A DNA stretch of 64,000 nt from Pelargonium tetragonum (GCA_036897445.1 JAYMTL010000017.1:1-64000); one strand, 5' to 3'. Shown: positions 13,301-27,250, numbered from the stretch's first letter. Made by a program: numbers and translations. Notes: generated from the sequence alone by a model not told the origin.

Positions 13301-15328
13301 AAATTGAGCTCGTCTTTCATACTCTAGTTATAGTCACTGGTTATAGTAAAGTGAGCGATTCCTTTTCAGTCTTTCTTGTGGTTAAATCAGAGCTCTCTTG
13401 TTCGTACATGCACGGGTTCGAAGCGGATTGATCCGGTATAAAGAAGTTATAGGTGGTCAAGATTGAATATAAGGAGAGTCTTACTCATTAATTATCTAGT
13501 CAGGGGTTAAGCTTTTTGAAATTTCTGAGAAGGGTTCCCGCGTATGAGTACAACTTTTTGGTAAAAGGAGATTAGTTATAGTTCTGAACAAAGTGAAGAG
13601 GGAGGCTTTGTTTGGATACTTCCTGAGTTTTGAATTGAGAAAGCGAGGGATTGCCAACAGGATTGTTTGATTTGCTAGATGGTTTAGTTACACTGAAATG
13701 GGGCAGTGCACGTTACAAGTGACCGATAAAGAAAGTGAAATCATTCAAAGAAGTAAAGTATACTGGGGTCATTCCGTGGAGAATGCATGCCTTATTAAGT
13801 AGGAAATAATCAGTTGAAAAGAGTTTCTATAGAAAGATTAAAGGCTTAAAATTTCCGTTTCTAAAGATTCTTACATCTTTTTAGATAACATGCGGTTTAG
13901 TTGCTTAGATTATTATAACTCCGGGCATACCTATACTTTTCCTCAAAAGTCTATGTTTTTCCCCTTTTATAACTAAGTCTTACTCCGTTGAGATTCCGGA
14001 TCTAATAAAATTCACATAGCTAGTCCTTAAAAGTAAGAAAAAAGACTTAGCAGTACAGTTTTTTAATAACGCGAGACCTCTTCTCTCCAATAAGAGCACC
14101 ATGTAAGGATCCCCCGCGCTTTTTAACAAAATACTCAATAACGCAGCGTAAATTACATAAAGAAAGGCCCTTGTTATGCACTCTTTTTTCTTCTAGTAAA
14201 CCTGGCATGGCAACCGCCTCGGGTAAATCTAAGTTTCCCAGATAAGCTTCGAGTAGAAAGGCTCGACAGCTAAGACATAAATAAGAGCAGGGGGTTCAAA
14301 CCGTAGACACTGGTAAAAGATGCTACGCTTTATCAGCAAAATTTGAGTGTTGAATTGTGTACCTACTAGACCCTTTTTTAGCTATGGACTTTAGAAAGGG
14401 GGAAGATATTGAGTTTTTCCTTATTCTCTTGCCTTTGAGAATATTCTACTGTTAAACGATATAACCGAAAATTCTTTGTTATAAGATTTTGACTCTGAGC
14501 AAAATCAAGACTAAGCAAACACTGGATTAATGGATAAAGGAAACCTAGAATTCTATACATCAGAGAAGCCTCTTTCGGCTTATCGTAAGGGAAATAGAGC
14601 CCTTAAGACTTTCAAAAATTATGAGGAAAAACCATAATCTTTGCTTTTTTTTACAGAGTCTGTGTCCTGCAAAAATACAAATAATGGAATATGCATAGGC
14701 AATCCTTGAAAGATTTTAGAGTAAATATATTCTGGGTTTATATCTTGAATTTAATTGCAATGCCCCCGTCAAACCAAAGCCAAAGGGGTGACCCCTGGTT
14801 TTTTGACTTTACAACGAAAGGCCTATAATCAAGATAGGGTACAGTAATTAGAAATTTCAGAAAAGTTGCCCTTGGTTTTCAAATTATAGGTTTTTATTCT
14901 TTTAGTTTAGAGTCTGTATTTTTTGGTTAGGTATCTCGGTATCAAACAAAGTCGGATAATAAAATGTAACAATTGCTTTCTCCTTTAATTTGAGAAATTG
15001 AATAATTGTAAGCAGTTTACTCAGTTGCAGTGTAATATAGGACTTTACAAGATTTCAAGAATCTTTCTTAGTTAATAATTTAACTTATACTTTTAACAAC
15101 ACCTTGTTTAGCAATTTCTTAAGAGTATACCTTAATAGGATAGGAGATACCCTATTTCTGTAATAATTACAATAGAGGAGATATTCTTTAGAGTAATATA
15201 GACAAAGCTCCGGAATAAGTTTCTGTATCTTGCTAAATATATTCTATTCTTAGATATAAAAAGTATAAAACCAAAGGTTTTAAATAGTCTTTACTAAACA
15301 AGAGTCTAAAATAGGGACCTTTAAACAA
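10301..15328. other. AT-rich spacer, no recognisable gene
   Basis: No open frame exceeds 73 codons. Two overlapping opposite-strand frames at 12.13-12.43 kb are short and unlike known proteins. A tRNA T-arm-like word (GGGTTCGAAG) at about 13413 follows TGTGGTTAAAT and loosely recalls a trnE body, but no stems can be built. Another such word lies near 14291. I see no repeats longer than about 15 bases here. Confidence 0.55.
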
Positions 15329-15399
15329 TGGAAAACGGCACTCGAACCTATACATCACGGTCAAGCTCATCCTTGCTCTACCAACCGAGCTATGAATAC
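15329..15399 (-). tRNA. tRNA-like sequence with intact D-arm, probably decayed
   Basis: Read on the minus strand, the segment starts GTATTCA-TA and is followed by a perfect D-arm: GCTC, loop GGTTGGTA, GAGC. A T-loop word GGTTCGAGT lies at the expected distance. The rest is poor. The acceptor strands do not pair, the T-stem has mismatches, and the anticodon arm pairs in only about three of five positions in any register. Candidate anticodons are therefore ambiguous: GCT in the standard register, or TGA/GAC if the arm is shifted around the word CTTGACC. The 5' part recalls bacterial-type tRNA-Val(GAC). I read it as a tRNA relic; heavy RNA editing could in principle rescue it, which cannot be judged here. 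Confidence 0.3.
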
Positions 15400-18300
15400 A
15401 AAAGTACTTACTTGACTATAACGAGAGTATACAAGAATATCTAGGATCTATTTCTCTATACGTGATTCTAATGATAAAGGAAATTAAGAAAAATAAAGAA
15501 GTTTACCAAGCAATATTATTAATTAGTTGTTAATACACAAATATAAGTTATCTATTTATAGGGTTCTGCCTGTTGGATGAAAACTTTCGGTCTGATAAGG
15601 GAATCCTTTTTCTTGACCAATCGGGATTCTCGAGAATCGCCTAATGCATTTAACAAGAAACAAGTTATGACTTTATTAAGGAAATTCTATGAACTCAAAA
15701 GTAGTGTAGTAGGGCGGTAAAACAAGGGCTTAATTTGAGAATGAATTCTAACAGAATACACGAAAAATAAGACTTAGCTAATATACAAAAAGTAGGTACC
15801 ACATAAAAAGGATAAACCAGCAAGGAATCCCTTTTTACCTTTACCATTCGAAACATCCCAAAAACTTTTTTTAGGTTTTCTATATTTATGACATCCGCTT
15901 GTTTTAAGGTCTAAGAATATACATAGGTTTAGAAAGTGCTGTAAAAATAAGAAATTTCTATCCGTTGGTATAAACCTCGTTTACGTATACCGCGGGCCTT
16001 TTGAGATGAGGAAGCTCTGCGTCAAACTAAGTATTTTTATGCTAAGATATATCTATCTTGTGAAACCCTTTCTGGGGTTCCTATTGCGAATACTCTTTTA
16101 TTGAACTTTACTTAATAAGCCATTTTAAAAAGATTAAAGAGAAGCTGATCGAATGTCTGACCCCGTAAGAAAAAGATGATTTAGCTTATTAAAAAGATGC
16201 GGGAATCATCATAAACTCTTTTTTTGAACCAGCTCTATTAGGGTAAAAATCCGCAAACTCTATTAACCATTAGTAAGCTTTCCGTTTACTTATCTACCTA
16301 GTTTAGAGTAGTAGTGCCGAAGCGTAATAATCGTTTATAATAGAAAAAGAAAAGGATTTTATAAGGAATATTTCAAAATCTTCCACATATAAAGTAATTT
16401 GTGTTAAGAACTAAACTAATAATGGATATCCTTGTAACTAAGACTTTAATCCTTAGTAGTGAAGTATCTTAAAAAAGGATTACCTCCAAAGCTTTGGAGA
16501 AATTTCTTAGAATCGTAAAATAAGTCAAGCTTTTTAACTTCATATTAATACAAACACAATTCAGGAAATAAGAAGACTTTTAGAGAAGTATGATATAGTT
16601 AATTGCGGCGCTCTAGGGAATGCCAAAAGCTATCTATAGGGTTTTTTCAGTATTAAGATACTCAAAATCCTTTTGCTTAGTATTAAATTTACAGAAACGC
16701 ATTCTAAGGCCGTTTTAACGCTCTAAAATTCCCTTTAGGGACCCTGTTCGTTCAACTTTTAGATTCATATATCAAAGTAAAAAGGGCTCTTTTTCTAGAT
16801 CCAATCTCTTCTCTAGGGTACGTGTTAGCCTGAGAAACTTAGTTTTTAATAAATGGGTATCAAAAAATAATAAAGAGGACCTAAATTAAGGTCCGCAACT
16901 TTAGCATACAACTGGGTTTTCTCCGAACTGCATAAACATAAATAAGTATAGGTTTTTATCTTAAAACAAAGGAATTACCTGGGTCAACACCTATTTATTA
17001 GCTAGCTTCTGACCCGGGTTTTAAAGGGGCCTTAGAACAAAACTAGGGAATCCTTATGCTTTTGGATATTAAACCAAGACCCAGGTTGCCTAAGCAGCTA
17101 GTGCTGGAGATTAAAAAACTTAACTTAAATCAAGCTTCTTTAATTCTTTTGAGAAAGACAAAAGGAATCTCAATCAGAGTAGAGACACCCTAATTAAGTA
17201 AACTCTTTATATAGGCTTTTACTATTGTTCCTAGTTTTTATCAAGAGTAATTAGCTCCTTGAATGAGAAACTCTTATGTAAGAGCTTTACTTTTTAAGAG
17301 CCTCGCCTAGTCTCTTTTTAGCTGTTCAACTAAATTAGGGTTTAGCCAGCAATTATGCCCAGGAAAATCCTGCTATAGCTCTTTTAAATCTATAAAAAAC
17401 TGACTCTAAGGTTTACCTGGGGGTGCTTTTTTGGTTAGAACACAAAACAGCTAAGGAGACTTTGAAAAAATTCTAAGGTTTTCCCGCGCTCTATATATAT
17501 ATTGCGGGGATTTTAATCTAGAGATAAGGAGGTCCCTATTTTTCAATTTTTAAGACTGAGAGGTTCTATTGGTGCACTTAAAACAAAGATTCTAGCTAAC
17601 TTATCTATGGTTAAAATTTAGCTAGTAGTTCCAGGGCTTCCTTTAATTAAGTAGGTAGTAAACTCCTAATGGGTTCTAGCGCCCTGAAGTAAAAAAATAG
17701 ATTTTTACCTCCTATTTATTATAGACCTAGATGCAAAGGTTCGGATCGGCTCACAGTAACAATCACGAAAGCCCCGTTTAGAATAAAAGGGGGCTAAAAC
17801 CCGCCTATCCAGTTGCGCTTTCATTTCGTTTTTATTTAAAGTATCTATTCCTAAAAAGGAGGCTAAGGAACATTATATCTTAAAAGAACTGCCTCAAGCT
17901 TACTATACCCACCTTACGTCATTCTACAGTTTAGTTAGGAAACCAAAATAAGTTAAGTGTAGTTTACTAGTTCTGCTTTTAATTCCCTCTCCACCAGGGC
18001 AATTACTAAGGAAGAGCTGAGTTTAGAACTAAGCAGTACAGGTAAAATTCGATTCTATGAGGTTTCCTATTTAATTTAAATAGTTTATTAAAATAGACCT
18101 TTAGAACTCTAAAGTAGCGTACCCCTTGGAAACGCGCTCTTTTGCTTTCAGCAACTCAACAGAAGCTAATTGTTTAGATTTAACAAAAACTTTTAGGAGT
18201 ACTCTTCTCAATCATATACATAGAAAACTTTTAAACTCCGCTAATTCTATAGAATTTCCTTGTTCTATTAATTAGATAGTGGCAAAATTAAGAACTTAAT

Positions 18301-21300
18301 CCTAAAAAAGTACTGCCACTTTAAGTAAGTTAAACTCAGCGAATTCGCTTAAGAGGACAAGGCTCTTCTTTGGTCCATTATAGTCATGGCATTCCTACTC
18401 TTGCTTCTAATCTAGATTTATAATCCGAACTTAACACATAGCTACGCCTGATTTTAGAGGATTGTCTCAAGTTTTAGCTGCCCTCTGTAATCCCTTATAT
18501 TTAGGATTTAGATATAGAGCCCTAATAGTTTTGTCTAACTCAGTTCGGTATTAAGGAGCAAAAGGACCCTTATAAAAGTATTAACCCATTTTTGTAGACA
18601 TAATTGTTAACACCAGTAGATAGGGCTCTCACAAGTAGGATGCCGCGAATATTAGGAAACTACTATCGAACTACTTCTTGACAACGCCTTGCCAGATCAC
18701 ATGAAAACTGAACAGCATACTTTAAACGTTGAACCTTTACGTTAACCGCAAAAATCCAGTGTTTGGCCGACCCATATTGATTGGACAAAATGGAGCAAAA
18801 AGAACCCAGGTAACTTGAAAATAAACTAACTATAAGGATTCCTGAAAACCGACTCTATTAGGATAGGAGATTCCAAAAAGTAGAATCATACCCATATTTA
18901 ACCGTAAGGCTTTTGTTTCTTAAAATTTTAGAAACTAGAGTCAATTCTAGGAGCTTACTTTAGACTAACCGAAGGAAACCCTTCGCTATTCAAGAGCTCT
19001 CTTATTATTCAAAGGCAGCCCCCTTTTTGTCTTTTTTGGTTTCTTCCAGTTCCCGGTCGCTTTTGAAATTCAGGTAGGATACAGCTTATTACTTTAGAGA
19101 TATTTTAGATAAACAAATGCCAGCTTTTTAAAAATCCTAAAAGAGAGCAAGCCTCGATTATAGGGGTTTGCCGAGTTCTGGGGATTAGGATCAATTTTGC
19201 AGAGTACTCTATTTAGATTTAACTCACTTTAGCCTGTCTTAGTGATTTCTATCTGTACCAAAGTATAAAGTCAGTGTAAGCTTCTTCTTTACAAGGGATA
19301 CTAAAAGGATCCTTGTAGATGCTGAACCAAAAAGGTTTGAACCTCGGATATCAACAAGGAAAAACTTGTACTTAGTTTAACCCGACTCCCGACCTAAAGT
19401 CGCTGGGTGTTCATTAAACTTAAAAATTTTTCTAGTAAGCATATTTATTAGGTTAGAGTAAGTAACAATATTTTTTGTTTTCAAGCGCTTTACAATGTAT
19501 ACATACAGGAATTCTTAGAGCCGGGGAAGGGAGTCTTAATACAGTCAAAGGACTCTTCTCTTAACCTGTGAAAGAAAATTTATACTCAGGTGTTTTTAGA
19601 TTTAAGCGGGACCCTTTTTACGTACACTAAACTCTCATTTTTCAAAAAAATCCACTCTATGAAGGCATCAATTTTGTAACAGAAATGAGAGTCAAAAGTA
19701 TAGTTTAGGAGCTTCCTAAGACCCCAATAAAGCAAGAATTTATCTAAAAGACTAAAAGAGTATTTTACAAGAGACAAGAGAGAAGGGAGCCCTTTTATTA
19801 GGGGTTAGAATATTTCTAGCAGGTAATAATAAATAAGTAAGCGGGTCTACAAAAAATTGGAAGGATTTCCTTGTTATTCGTTTAAAGCGATAAGAATTCT
19901 AAGGAAATTGGTTCGAGTTTTTGAAATTGAAAGTCTATAGTAGACCTAGAGGCTACATTCTTATATTCTTATGAGGAACCCTTTAATTGTGCTCGGTGGC
20001 GCAAGAATTCTTAAAGTCTAAGACTACGCCTCGCTGAAGAAGTAGAGTACTAAAGCGTGAAAGAGTGCTGCTCCTCTTTTCAATTTTAAATAGGAGTTAC
20101 AAAGTACGTATTTAAGTCTTTTTTATGTTATACTAATCTTTTCATTTTAATATGAGTTTTTTCAATCGACTTTAGGGCATTCTAAATAGAAACAAGAACC
20201 TCTTTTAGGCCAAGTTACGTCTTAACACTTTTCAAGAGCCCACGAGTTAAGAACCAAAAAACGGAATGCACCTAGAAATGAAATAGGTGAGAGCACTTGA
20301 ACCAGTGGAATTAGTGCTTATGCCTGGAAGTTCTGCCGCGACTCTTGCTATGTTATGGTGGCTACTAGTAGATTTAGTTTAGATGCAAGAATCTTTATTC
20401 TCATCTGACTTAAGCAAATCCTTTAATAGAGGTTGCAGCGCCCCTTAGCCATGTACTAAGGGGACTTCCTAAGTGTTTGGGGTCACCCCATAAAATTCCC
20501 GAATAGGAGTACACCCGTATAAAAGAAAAATGAAAAAAACTCCGTTTAAAAGCGTTTTCCTTAAGTGTGTAGAAAGAAATTTCTTTGGCTTTAGCAAGTT
20601 TTTTGTCCCCGAGTTTTCAAAAAAAAAACTTTTTAAAAGAGTAATGCTGAGATTTAGGAAAAAGAATACGATGCATCGACAAGAGCCGTTATAGCGAGAA
20701 AAGGGTTTAAAAACCTTTATCTAAGTCCTTACCCTTTTGGGTTCTCTTAAAAAGTCTCTTAATTTATTCTTGAGATTTTTAAAGTATAGGCCAAGGTTTC
20801 GAGTCCAAATACAAAGGATAAAAAGAGTATTATTACATTGCACCTATGAAAAAAAAGACAAAAAGAACGCGCTTTACAAACGGATCTAAAAGCTGCATAT
20901 ATGCTTATTCGAGGGTAAAAAAAAAAGAATAATTCAGTAAAGGGAACCCTAGAGTAAGAGAAAGAGCCTAAAGTATAAAATGAGCGCCTTTCGCTCGCAT
21001 TATTATTGCTTCTTACTAGTGGTACCTCTTAAGTTTAATAGAGCTAGAAAAGACAACATAACGTTAAGACTCCTCTTTATAACAAAGTAGTTTAACCTAA
21101 GAAATTGAAATCCAAAGTTTCCTAGAGAAGGGTCCCTTTTAGGATAGGCATTACCAAAAATATACAGACGGTTATCCTTGTTTATGCCCTAGGCTTTATA
21201 AGTAAGGACTTCCTGAAACATAAAACTCACGGAAGCTCATGGCAGCTTTTCCTAAGTTTGTAAGGCTGCTAAAGGGAAACATTTTAAGCGAATAATTTGA

Positions 21301-24300
21301 GTCAATACAAAGAGAAAGGGGTTGAGTCTCTGTTATTCTGTATTGCTTACTTCTTCTTGTAGTCTTATTTTAGAATATAGAAAGAAGGTAAGAACTTTCG
21401 GACTTCTATATAAGTGTTATTGACAAAACAAGGCCCCTCAGTTCAGGTATAGATAAAAATTGAAGCAGGTATGTCAGAATATCTAAATTCACAGTATAAG
21501 AGCCCTAATAAGCCGGTGTTTTGCGCTGCCTATGGCTTATAGAATTGAAGAAGGAAGATCCCTGTTTTTGTATTGGGTAATAAGTGTTCCTATTACTTCT
21601 ATTAAATTTTGGAGGAATATATACCTCTCTTTTCTTTGACTGAAAAAGGACTTTTCTAAATCAAAGGAAACAAGATATTTTACCTATATAAATTTTCTTT
21701 TTGTATCTCGCTGAATAAAAAAAGAACATAAACAAAAAAGAAATTCCCCTGTTTTAAAAGTATCAAGATATACCTCGGCCCGTAGGTTTTTTAGTTAAGT
21801 GTGAAAAGCTCTTGCGTAAATAATTTGTTAGAAAAAAAGAAGCTTCGCGGTAGGAGCCCAGTCCACGATACGCCTTTTAATGACCTCTTTTTTTATTTTA
21901 TAGAGCTACTTATCTTATATTGATTAATCCAAGGTGTTCGGCTTTTATCCCTCTAAGAAAGAATCCCTGCATTGGTTGTCCCTAAAACGGGGGTTTCTTT
22001 TCTAATTAGACAAGTTCTTGTATTCTTTTTAACCTGAAGAAGTTTTTGCTTTTCCGGAAATAAAGGCTTAAACCCCTTATTATATTATATATTATATGGG
22101 AGTAATTTAAAGAATATACGAACATAATACGTAAACATATGTAAACAAAGTATACTCTTGTCTATGAAATCTGAGTTATTCCGTTTTTGCCTGTTCTTTT
22201 TAATTACTGAAGTAGATCCCTTTAGTAGTTAAAAGTTCCTTTACGGAGACTCTCCAGTAGTTAGGTTAGGTACAACCCAACCTACTTAAATTATAGATAC
22301 ACCTAGTAAAATTTTCGTAGCTATCAAAGCCTCTAAATCAAGTAATATACTACGTTCTATAGTTTTTATTTGACTAAAGAGGCCGCTCCATAAATAAAAA
22401 AGGGATTTCTACTCTAATAGGATTTTTTAGGAATTTGCACAGCAAGTAACATGCCTAAAGCCAGGGCTCCTTTAACCTCGCTAAATCTAAAATTCAACTA
22501 GGAAACTTTGTTCTTGGACTTTATTTTCCTTTTAGCGTCCTTTTTTATAAAGGAGTCTCTGGATGTCTTAAATTTCACTTCACAGTTATACTTTAAACTT
22601 AAATACGACTAATATAAATGAAGTTTAGTAGAGAACTAGGAAAAATCTAACGAGTAAGGGCCAATTTAACCTTTCAAAAGTTTTCGAACTAATACAAGAA
22701 TAACTGGGAATTCTATACTAAAAGGAGCGCTGTGAATCCTATGTCGGGATATTTTGCTAAAGGAATGCAAATGTCAAACTCGCTCTAGGGACATTTTGAA
22801 GCTTATATCTAGAGTGAAATTCTTTCGATGTAGGATGAGAATTTGCTAAGGGTTTCCTATAGAATTTCTTTTCCAAAATACAAAAATAGATAAGGATTCC
22901 ATTTTATTAGGCTCTCTTTGTATATTCTTCAAGATTAATGGCACCCTTTTTCAGCAAGGGTTCTTTTATACGGATTCTTCAGGAATTTCACTCTCTGCTA
23001 AACTCTTGTTTTTTTACGAGGACTTCCTTTTAACTTCCCTTAAAACTGAAATGCCATAACTTTATTATGAGGACAAAAACCAAAAATGCTCCTACTACTG
23101 CGAGTTCAGATGAAGTAATTGCCAAGTTTTTTATCTTTTATATATCATAAAATCTTTTGTATTTCACATTCTGGAAATTTACCCCATTTATTATTATACA
23201 GAGTATGCCAATACTGAGGAGTCCTTAGTTATTTATAGAGCAGGGGCACTTAGGAAACCGAGCTCTTTTTTCATGTCTTAAGTTAAGATAGTAGAATGCT
23301 CTATTTTAATCAAATTTTTGGATTCTCCACTATGTGTATATTAAAAAGCTTTCCTTACCTAAAAAGAAAAGCTAAGGTATTCTCCAGAAAAAGGGCGCCT
23401 CTATCCCGGAAGTTCTACTCTTTTGTTCCGAATCTTTTTATCCTATTTGCTATTATGCACTGCACTTACGAACTAAAGGTAACTACCCTAGTTTTTTCTT
23501 TTGACTTTTGATTTGTGCAGTATGCATTATTCGGAGTCTCTTTCTAGGCGGGCTAATACTCATTACTATTATGCTGTAAATAATATTGGATATCGCCCTT
23601 TTTATAAGTTCCTTATACATGAGTGCTGATGAATATATAAAATGCGCAGTCATTGAATGTTACAAGTCATTCAAGCTTGTCCTGAATGCTTTGGTGATTA
23701 GCACCGTACCTTATACCATTGATCTATATCTAATTGTTCCTTATTTGACCAATAGAGGAGTTTGCAAACTGTAAGGGTGAGAAGCCGGTGACTAAGCCCC
23801 CCAAAAAGGATTAAACTATATAGTAGGAGTGTCCCTCAACTCAAGTGTCTGACAGTAGAATTGTCCTATAAATCACAAGATTTTTTTTAATAAATTCCTA
23901 CTAAAGTCTTGCCTAGTGAGCATCTAAGACCGGGGTGTTAATTCGTGCTATTATTCATGACTTAGTTTGGGCAAAAGACCTTTCATGTTAAGTTAGTTAA
24001 GATTTTCAATGGTTCTACTATAATTTTTCTATTTTAGAGCTCAGAATTTCTAAGACTTTGTAGTATTTATAGGAGTCTCAGGCATAATATATTTAATTTA
24101 AGTAGAATGTTATATCTTAGATGTGAAGGCTGTCCAGGTTATTCATGTCTCTTAATTAAAGGTAATTCCAAGTTTAATCAAGATTTGTAGGGTATACGAG
24201 CACTTTTTGTATAGTTAAGGTTTTATAGTAGCTACAGCCATGTCAAGTAAAGAGGACTTGACTTTTTTATTAAAGCGGGATTTCCTAAGATACCGAAATT

Positions 24301-25880
24301 TGTATACTCCTAATTTTAGGGTAATTAACTTCTTTTTAAGTGTGCTTGCTAATAACTACTAATAACTACAAGTTACCACATCCATTTTAGTTAGAATTCC
24401 TTCTTTCTTTTATCTTGTTAGGATACACTTTTTAGCAGCTTAGTGATAAAGCGTTTATCCAAACTGAATATAGATGTAGAATATAACCAAACCCCAATCC
24501 TAAACCTCTCTCGACGCCTTTCTTTTCTAGGTCTTATGTCGTGAGTGTAGTTTTACATTGCCATTTCATCTTTCTGGAATAGGTTTAGTTTTATCAAATA
24601 AAGATCTAAATTCGATCGGGGCCGTGTAGACTAGGGAGGAGACCCCTACTATACTACTTTAGGGGGTCTCTCCTTGGCTTCGATTGCGCATTAAATATCT
24701 ATTTAGTTCACTTCATACAGATATACAAATTTGTTTCCTATTTCAGATACGGATGTTGACAGGATACCCTTTTCCGGCAATCCCGGGCATTAAACACAGC
24801 GAGTAAAAAGTCTCTCAACGGTTAGGGAAGTGCATGAGGGTTCTAATCGAGGAAATATAACAAGACAAAGGCATGTTATGACAAATGTCAAACCATAGGC
24901 AGGTATGGGTTCGAATCCTTTTAAAACCTATACGTCGATACCCAGTCAAATTAGACGAATACTTGCAAGGGATTACTTAATCCTAGATAAAATAGTGTAA
25001 AACAGAGGAGGAAAGAATCCGAAAAAGAGCAAGAGCTTTGTTGTATCGTAATCTAAGGGAACTGCACTTACTAGAATTTTGAAATAGCATTGAGTATTTG
25101 CTAACACTAAAAATTTGGAATTAAATAAGAAACAAAAGGGTTATACTTAGATATATTGACAACACAAATAGAGCTTTAAATTTCTCATAAATAATATTGA
25201 TTGAGCGGGAGCTCGTAGACCACCTAAAAAGGACTCTTTCTTACTTGTTTACAAAGAACCCTTTCAAAATCTTTGCTCTAGTTAGATTTCCGGAATCCTG
25301 GCTTAGTTACAGAGGCAGTAAGAGAAATTCCTTTATTTATTATATTGAGGGTGAAATTAGGATTCTTACTTGTTAATAGCTATTCCCCCGGACTTTTCTT
25401 AGTACATATTACTGTAAGTAGGACTTGGAGTTCTTTCTTTAATAATAAACAGAGCATAAACCAAGTGTTTTCCAGTTGATTCTGAGAGGGGGTACTTTAT
25501 CTTACAGAGGTTGAATTTCCCTAAGAGATAGCTAAATTCAAGGATTTCCAGAAAGGGGTTTTAGTACAAATTATATACATTGGAATTGAAAACATAAAGC
25601 TACCATAAGAAAGGGCATAGCTATCAGGATAAGTAAGACCACTGATATAAATATAGGTACAGGCTACAACTAAGACCCAAACGAGTAGGGCAATCTTTCT
25701 CTCGGCAAGGTAGGAATAGAAATAAGAGAGCTATTTTCAGATAAGACAAAGCAGATTTAAGGTATGAGTATATACTCGCAAGCATTTGCCTTAACTTAGT
25801 TGTTCTTGGCTTTTAAAGGAGGATAATTCCTAGTTGTTAAGGCTAGAATATGAGGCTACTTTATGAACTAGAAACCCTAT
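15400..25880. other. AT-rich spacer, no recognisable gene
   Basis: Open frames are short. The longest pair, 23296-23511 and 23586-23774 on the + strand, lie one after the other but give hydrophobic, AT-driven products of 71 and 62 residues without known motifs. T-arm-like words occur near 17736, 19339 (minus), 20291 (minus) and 24897; the one at 17736 (ATGCAAAGGTTCGG) matches the T-arm of the trnQ-like sequence at 63.8 kb. None forms a full cloverleaf. A direct repeat of TAATAACTAC occurs twice in tandem near 24350. A hairpin at 24.63-24.68 kb is listed separately. Confidence 0.55.
24632..24675. other. Imperfect inverted repeat / hairpin
   Basis: The left arm GGGAGGAGACCCCTA and the right arm, read as its reverse complement AAGGAGAGACCCCCTA, pair over about 13-14 positions with one or two irregularities, around an AT-rich loop of about 13 bases. 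There is no T-run immediately after it, so it is not a classic intrinsic terminator. No gene end lies next to it. Such hairpins in organelle spacers can be RNA processing or stability elements, but function here is unknown. Confidence 0.5.
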
Positions 25881-27250
25881 TATTTGTTAATGATCATAAG
25901 GGTTTATTCCCTAACAGGGAAAAACTAACAACATAAAGAATGTTACCTCTAAGAGAATACCTGACTAAGAATAAACCCTTGTTTTCCTGAAAAGTCTAGT
26001 ATTTTCTTCCTTACTTTACCTTTTTTTTAACAAAAGATAAGGATTCTGCAACAAGCTAAAGCTTGCCTTTACTAAAATTCCTTTTCTTTCTTTTCTAGAT
26101 CTTGTAACACATTAAGGAAGCGGGACTACCAGCAGCTCCTTATTGTATCCCTATTTCTTTCTAAAGCTGCAGAAAGAAGATTTACTTTATTTCTCTTTTT
26201 CCTTGGACTTATTACATCTGATCACATAAGAAAAAAGTTATGTCTAGGTTTATTCTCCCTTCCTAACCTAGGGGACCCGTTCCTTTAGTCAAAACTTGTA
26301 CCTGGAATCTACCTCAATTCATTCTACTTTAAACTCCTCTGCAATACAGCTATACCTAACTTCATAAAAAAAAAAGATAAGGAAACCCGGAATCCACTTT
26401 TAAACTAAACACAGCATTGTAAAAACTTGAAATGAGAATTACTATGCTAAATAATTCAACTTTACTTCACTGCAAACAAATTCTTGGCTTTACAGTTCTT
26501 TTTTTGACTTTTAGAGATTGGAAACAAAGGAACGTAGGCACAAATCTTACTTCATACTTTAAAGATTGCTACCTTAACCCTAAACTCAAACTTTGAAGTA
26601 AGCTTTTGAAACATTATGTAATAGCAGGTGATTCTTCCCCCTTCTTACCGAGAAATTGTTTAACCCAGCGTTAAGGGATACTAGGACAATAAAAGGATTT
26701 AATTAGATACAGGTTATCCATCTGAATACTTTACTAAAGTAGGAAACTCCTAGATTTTTATCATTAAGCTTAGTCGTGCGGCTCTAGGTACCCACTTAAG
26801 GGAAGCCCCTGCTCTATCAAGACCCAACTTTCCTTACGAATAACTTTTAAAAGGCAATCCCAAGTCGAAGTGGAAAAGCAAGATATTTACTGGAAAAAGG
26901 CAACTCCTCTTCTTTAATTAATGAAAGACTTTCCAGCCAAAGAAAGACATATCAGAATCGTGCTAATGTTACTGTCCAAAATCCCAATTATCACCTAGTA
27001 CGCTGCTACATATACGACCGGTTTCACTTTACTATCGCGTCTCTTTTCATTTGCAACCCCTTTCTTTATACCTAGGCATTTACAAACAAAAGAAAAGGGG
27101 GAGTCTTCAACGAGAGTCTGAATAAGAAGAGGCCTAAACTAAGAAAGGAAGACCTTGTTGCTTATAGACCTGTTACTACAAAAAGGATCCACTTTATAGT
27201 TTTGTAGTTAGCTATACCTCGAAAGAAACCTAAAGAATAGAAGAGAATAC
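25880..27250. repeat. A/C-rich repeat domain
   Basis: The + strand becomes rich in A and C and poor in G, as in the large 31-39 kb domain. It carries one copy of the KDFPVK-type module (about 26890-26952, word GAAAGACTTTCCAG). Much of the rest reads as diverged repeat material without usable open frames. It ends where the G/T-rich domain begins. Confidence 0.5.
26890..26952 (+). repeat. KDFPVK-type repeat module, copy 1
   Basis: The core GAAAGACTTTCCAGCCAAAG matches the cores at 36.76, 37.04, 45.18 (minus) and 49.82 kb (minus). Upstream, GGCAACTCCTCTTC corresponds to the less conserved left half of the module. In the frame shared with other copies the core reads KDFPAK. No product is recognised. 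Confidence 0.55.

Noticed and set aside
13380-13435. trnE-like string with GTGGTTAAAT and CACGGGTTCGAA
   Set aside because: Neither the anticodon arm nor the acceptor can be folded and the spacing is off; too weak to list as a gene.
20660-20720. GAGCCGTTATAGCGAGAAAAG, checked as a group II intron domain V
   Set aside because: The complementary strand of the hairpin and the catalytic triad pairing are missing.
23296-23774. Two successive + strand open frames of 71 and 62 codons, like a small operon
   Set aside because: Products are AT-driven and unlike known proteins, the gap has no ribosome-binding pattern, and such lengths are expected by chance.
24840-24935. Two T-arm-like words (GAGGGTTCTAATCG and ATGGGTTCGAATCC) about 65 bases apart, suggesting paired tRNAs
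   Set aside because: No D-arm or acceptor matches either of them.
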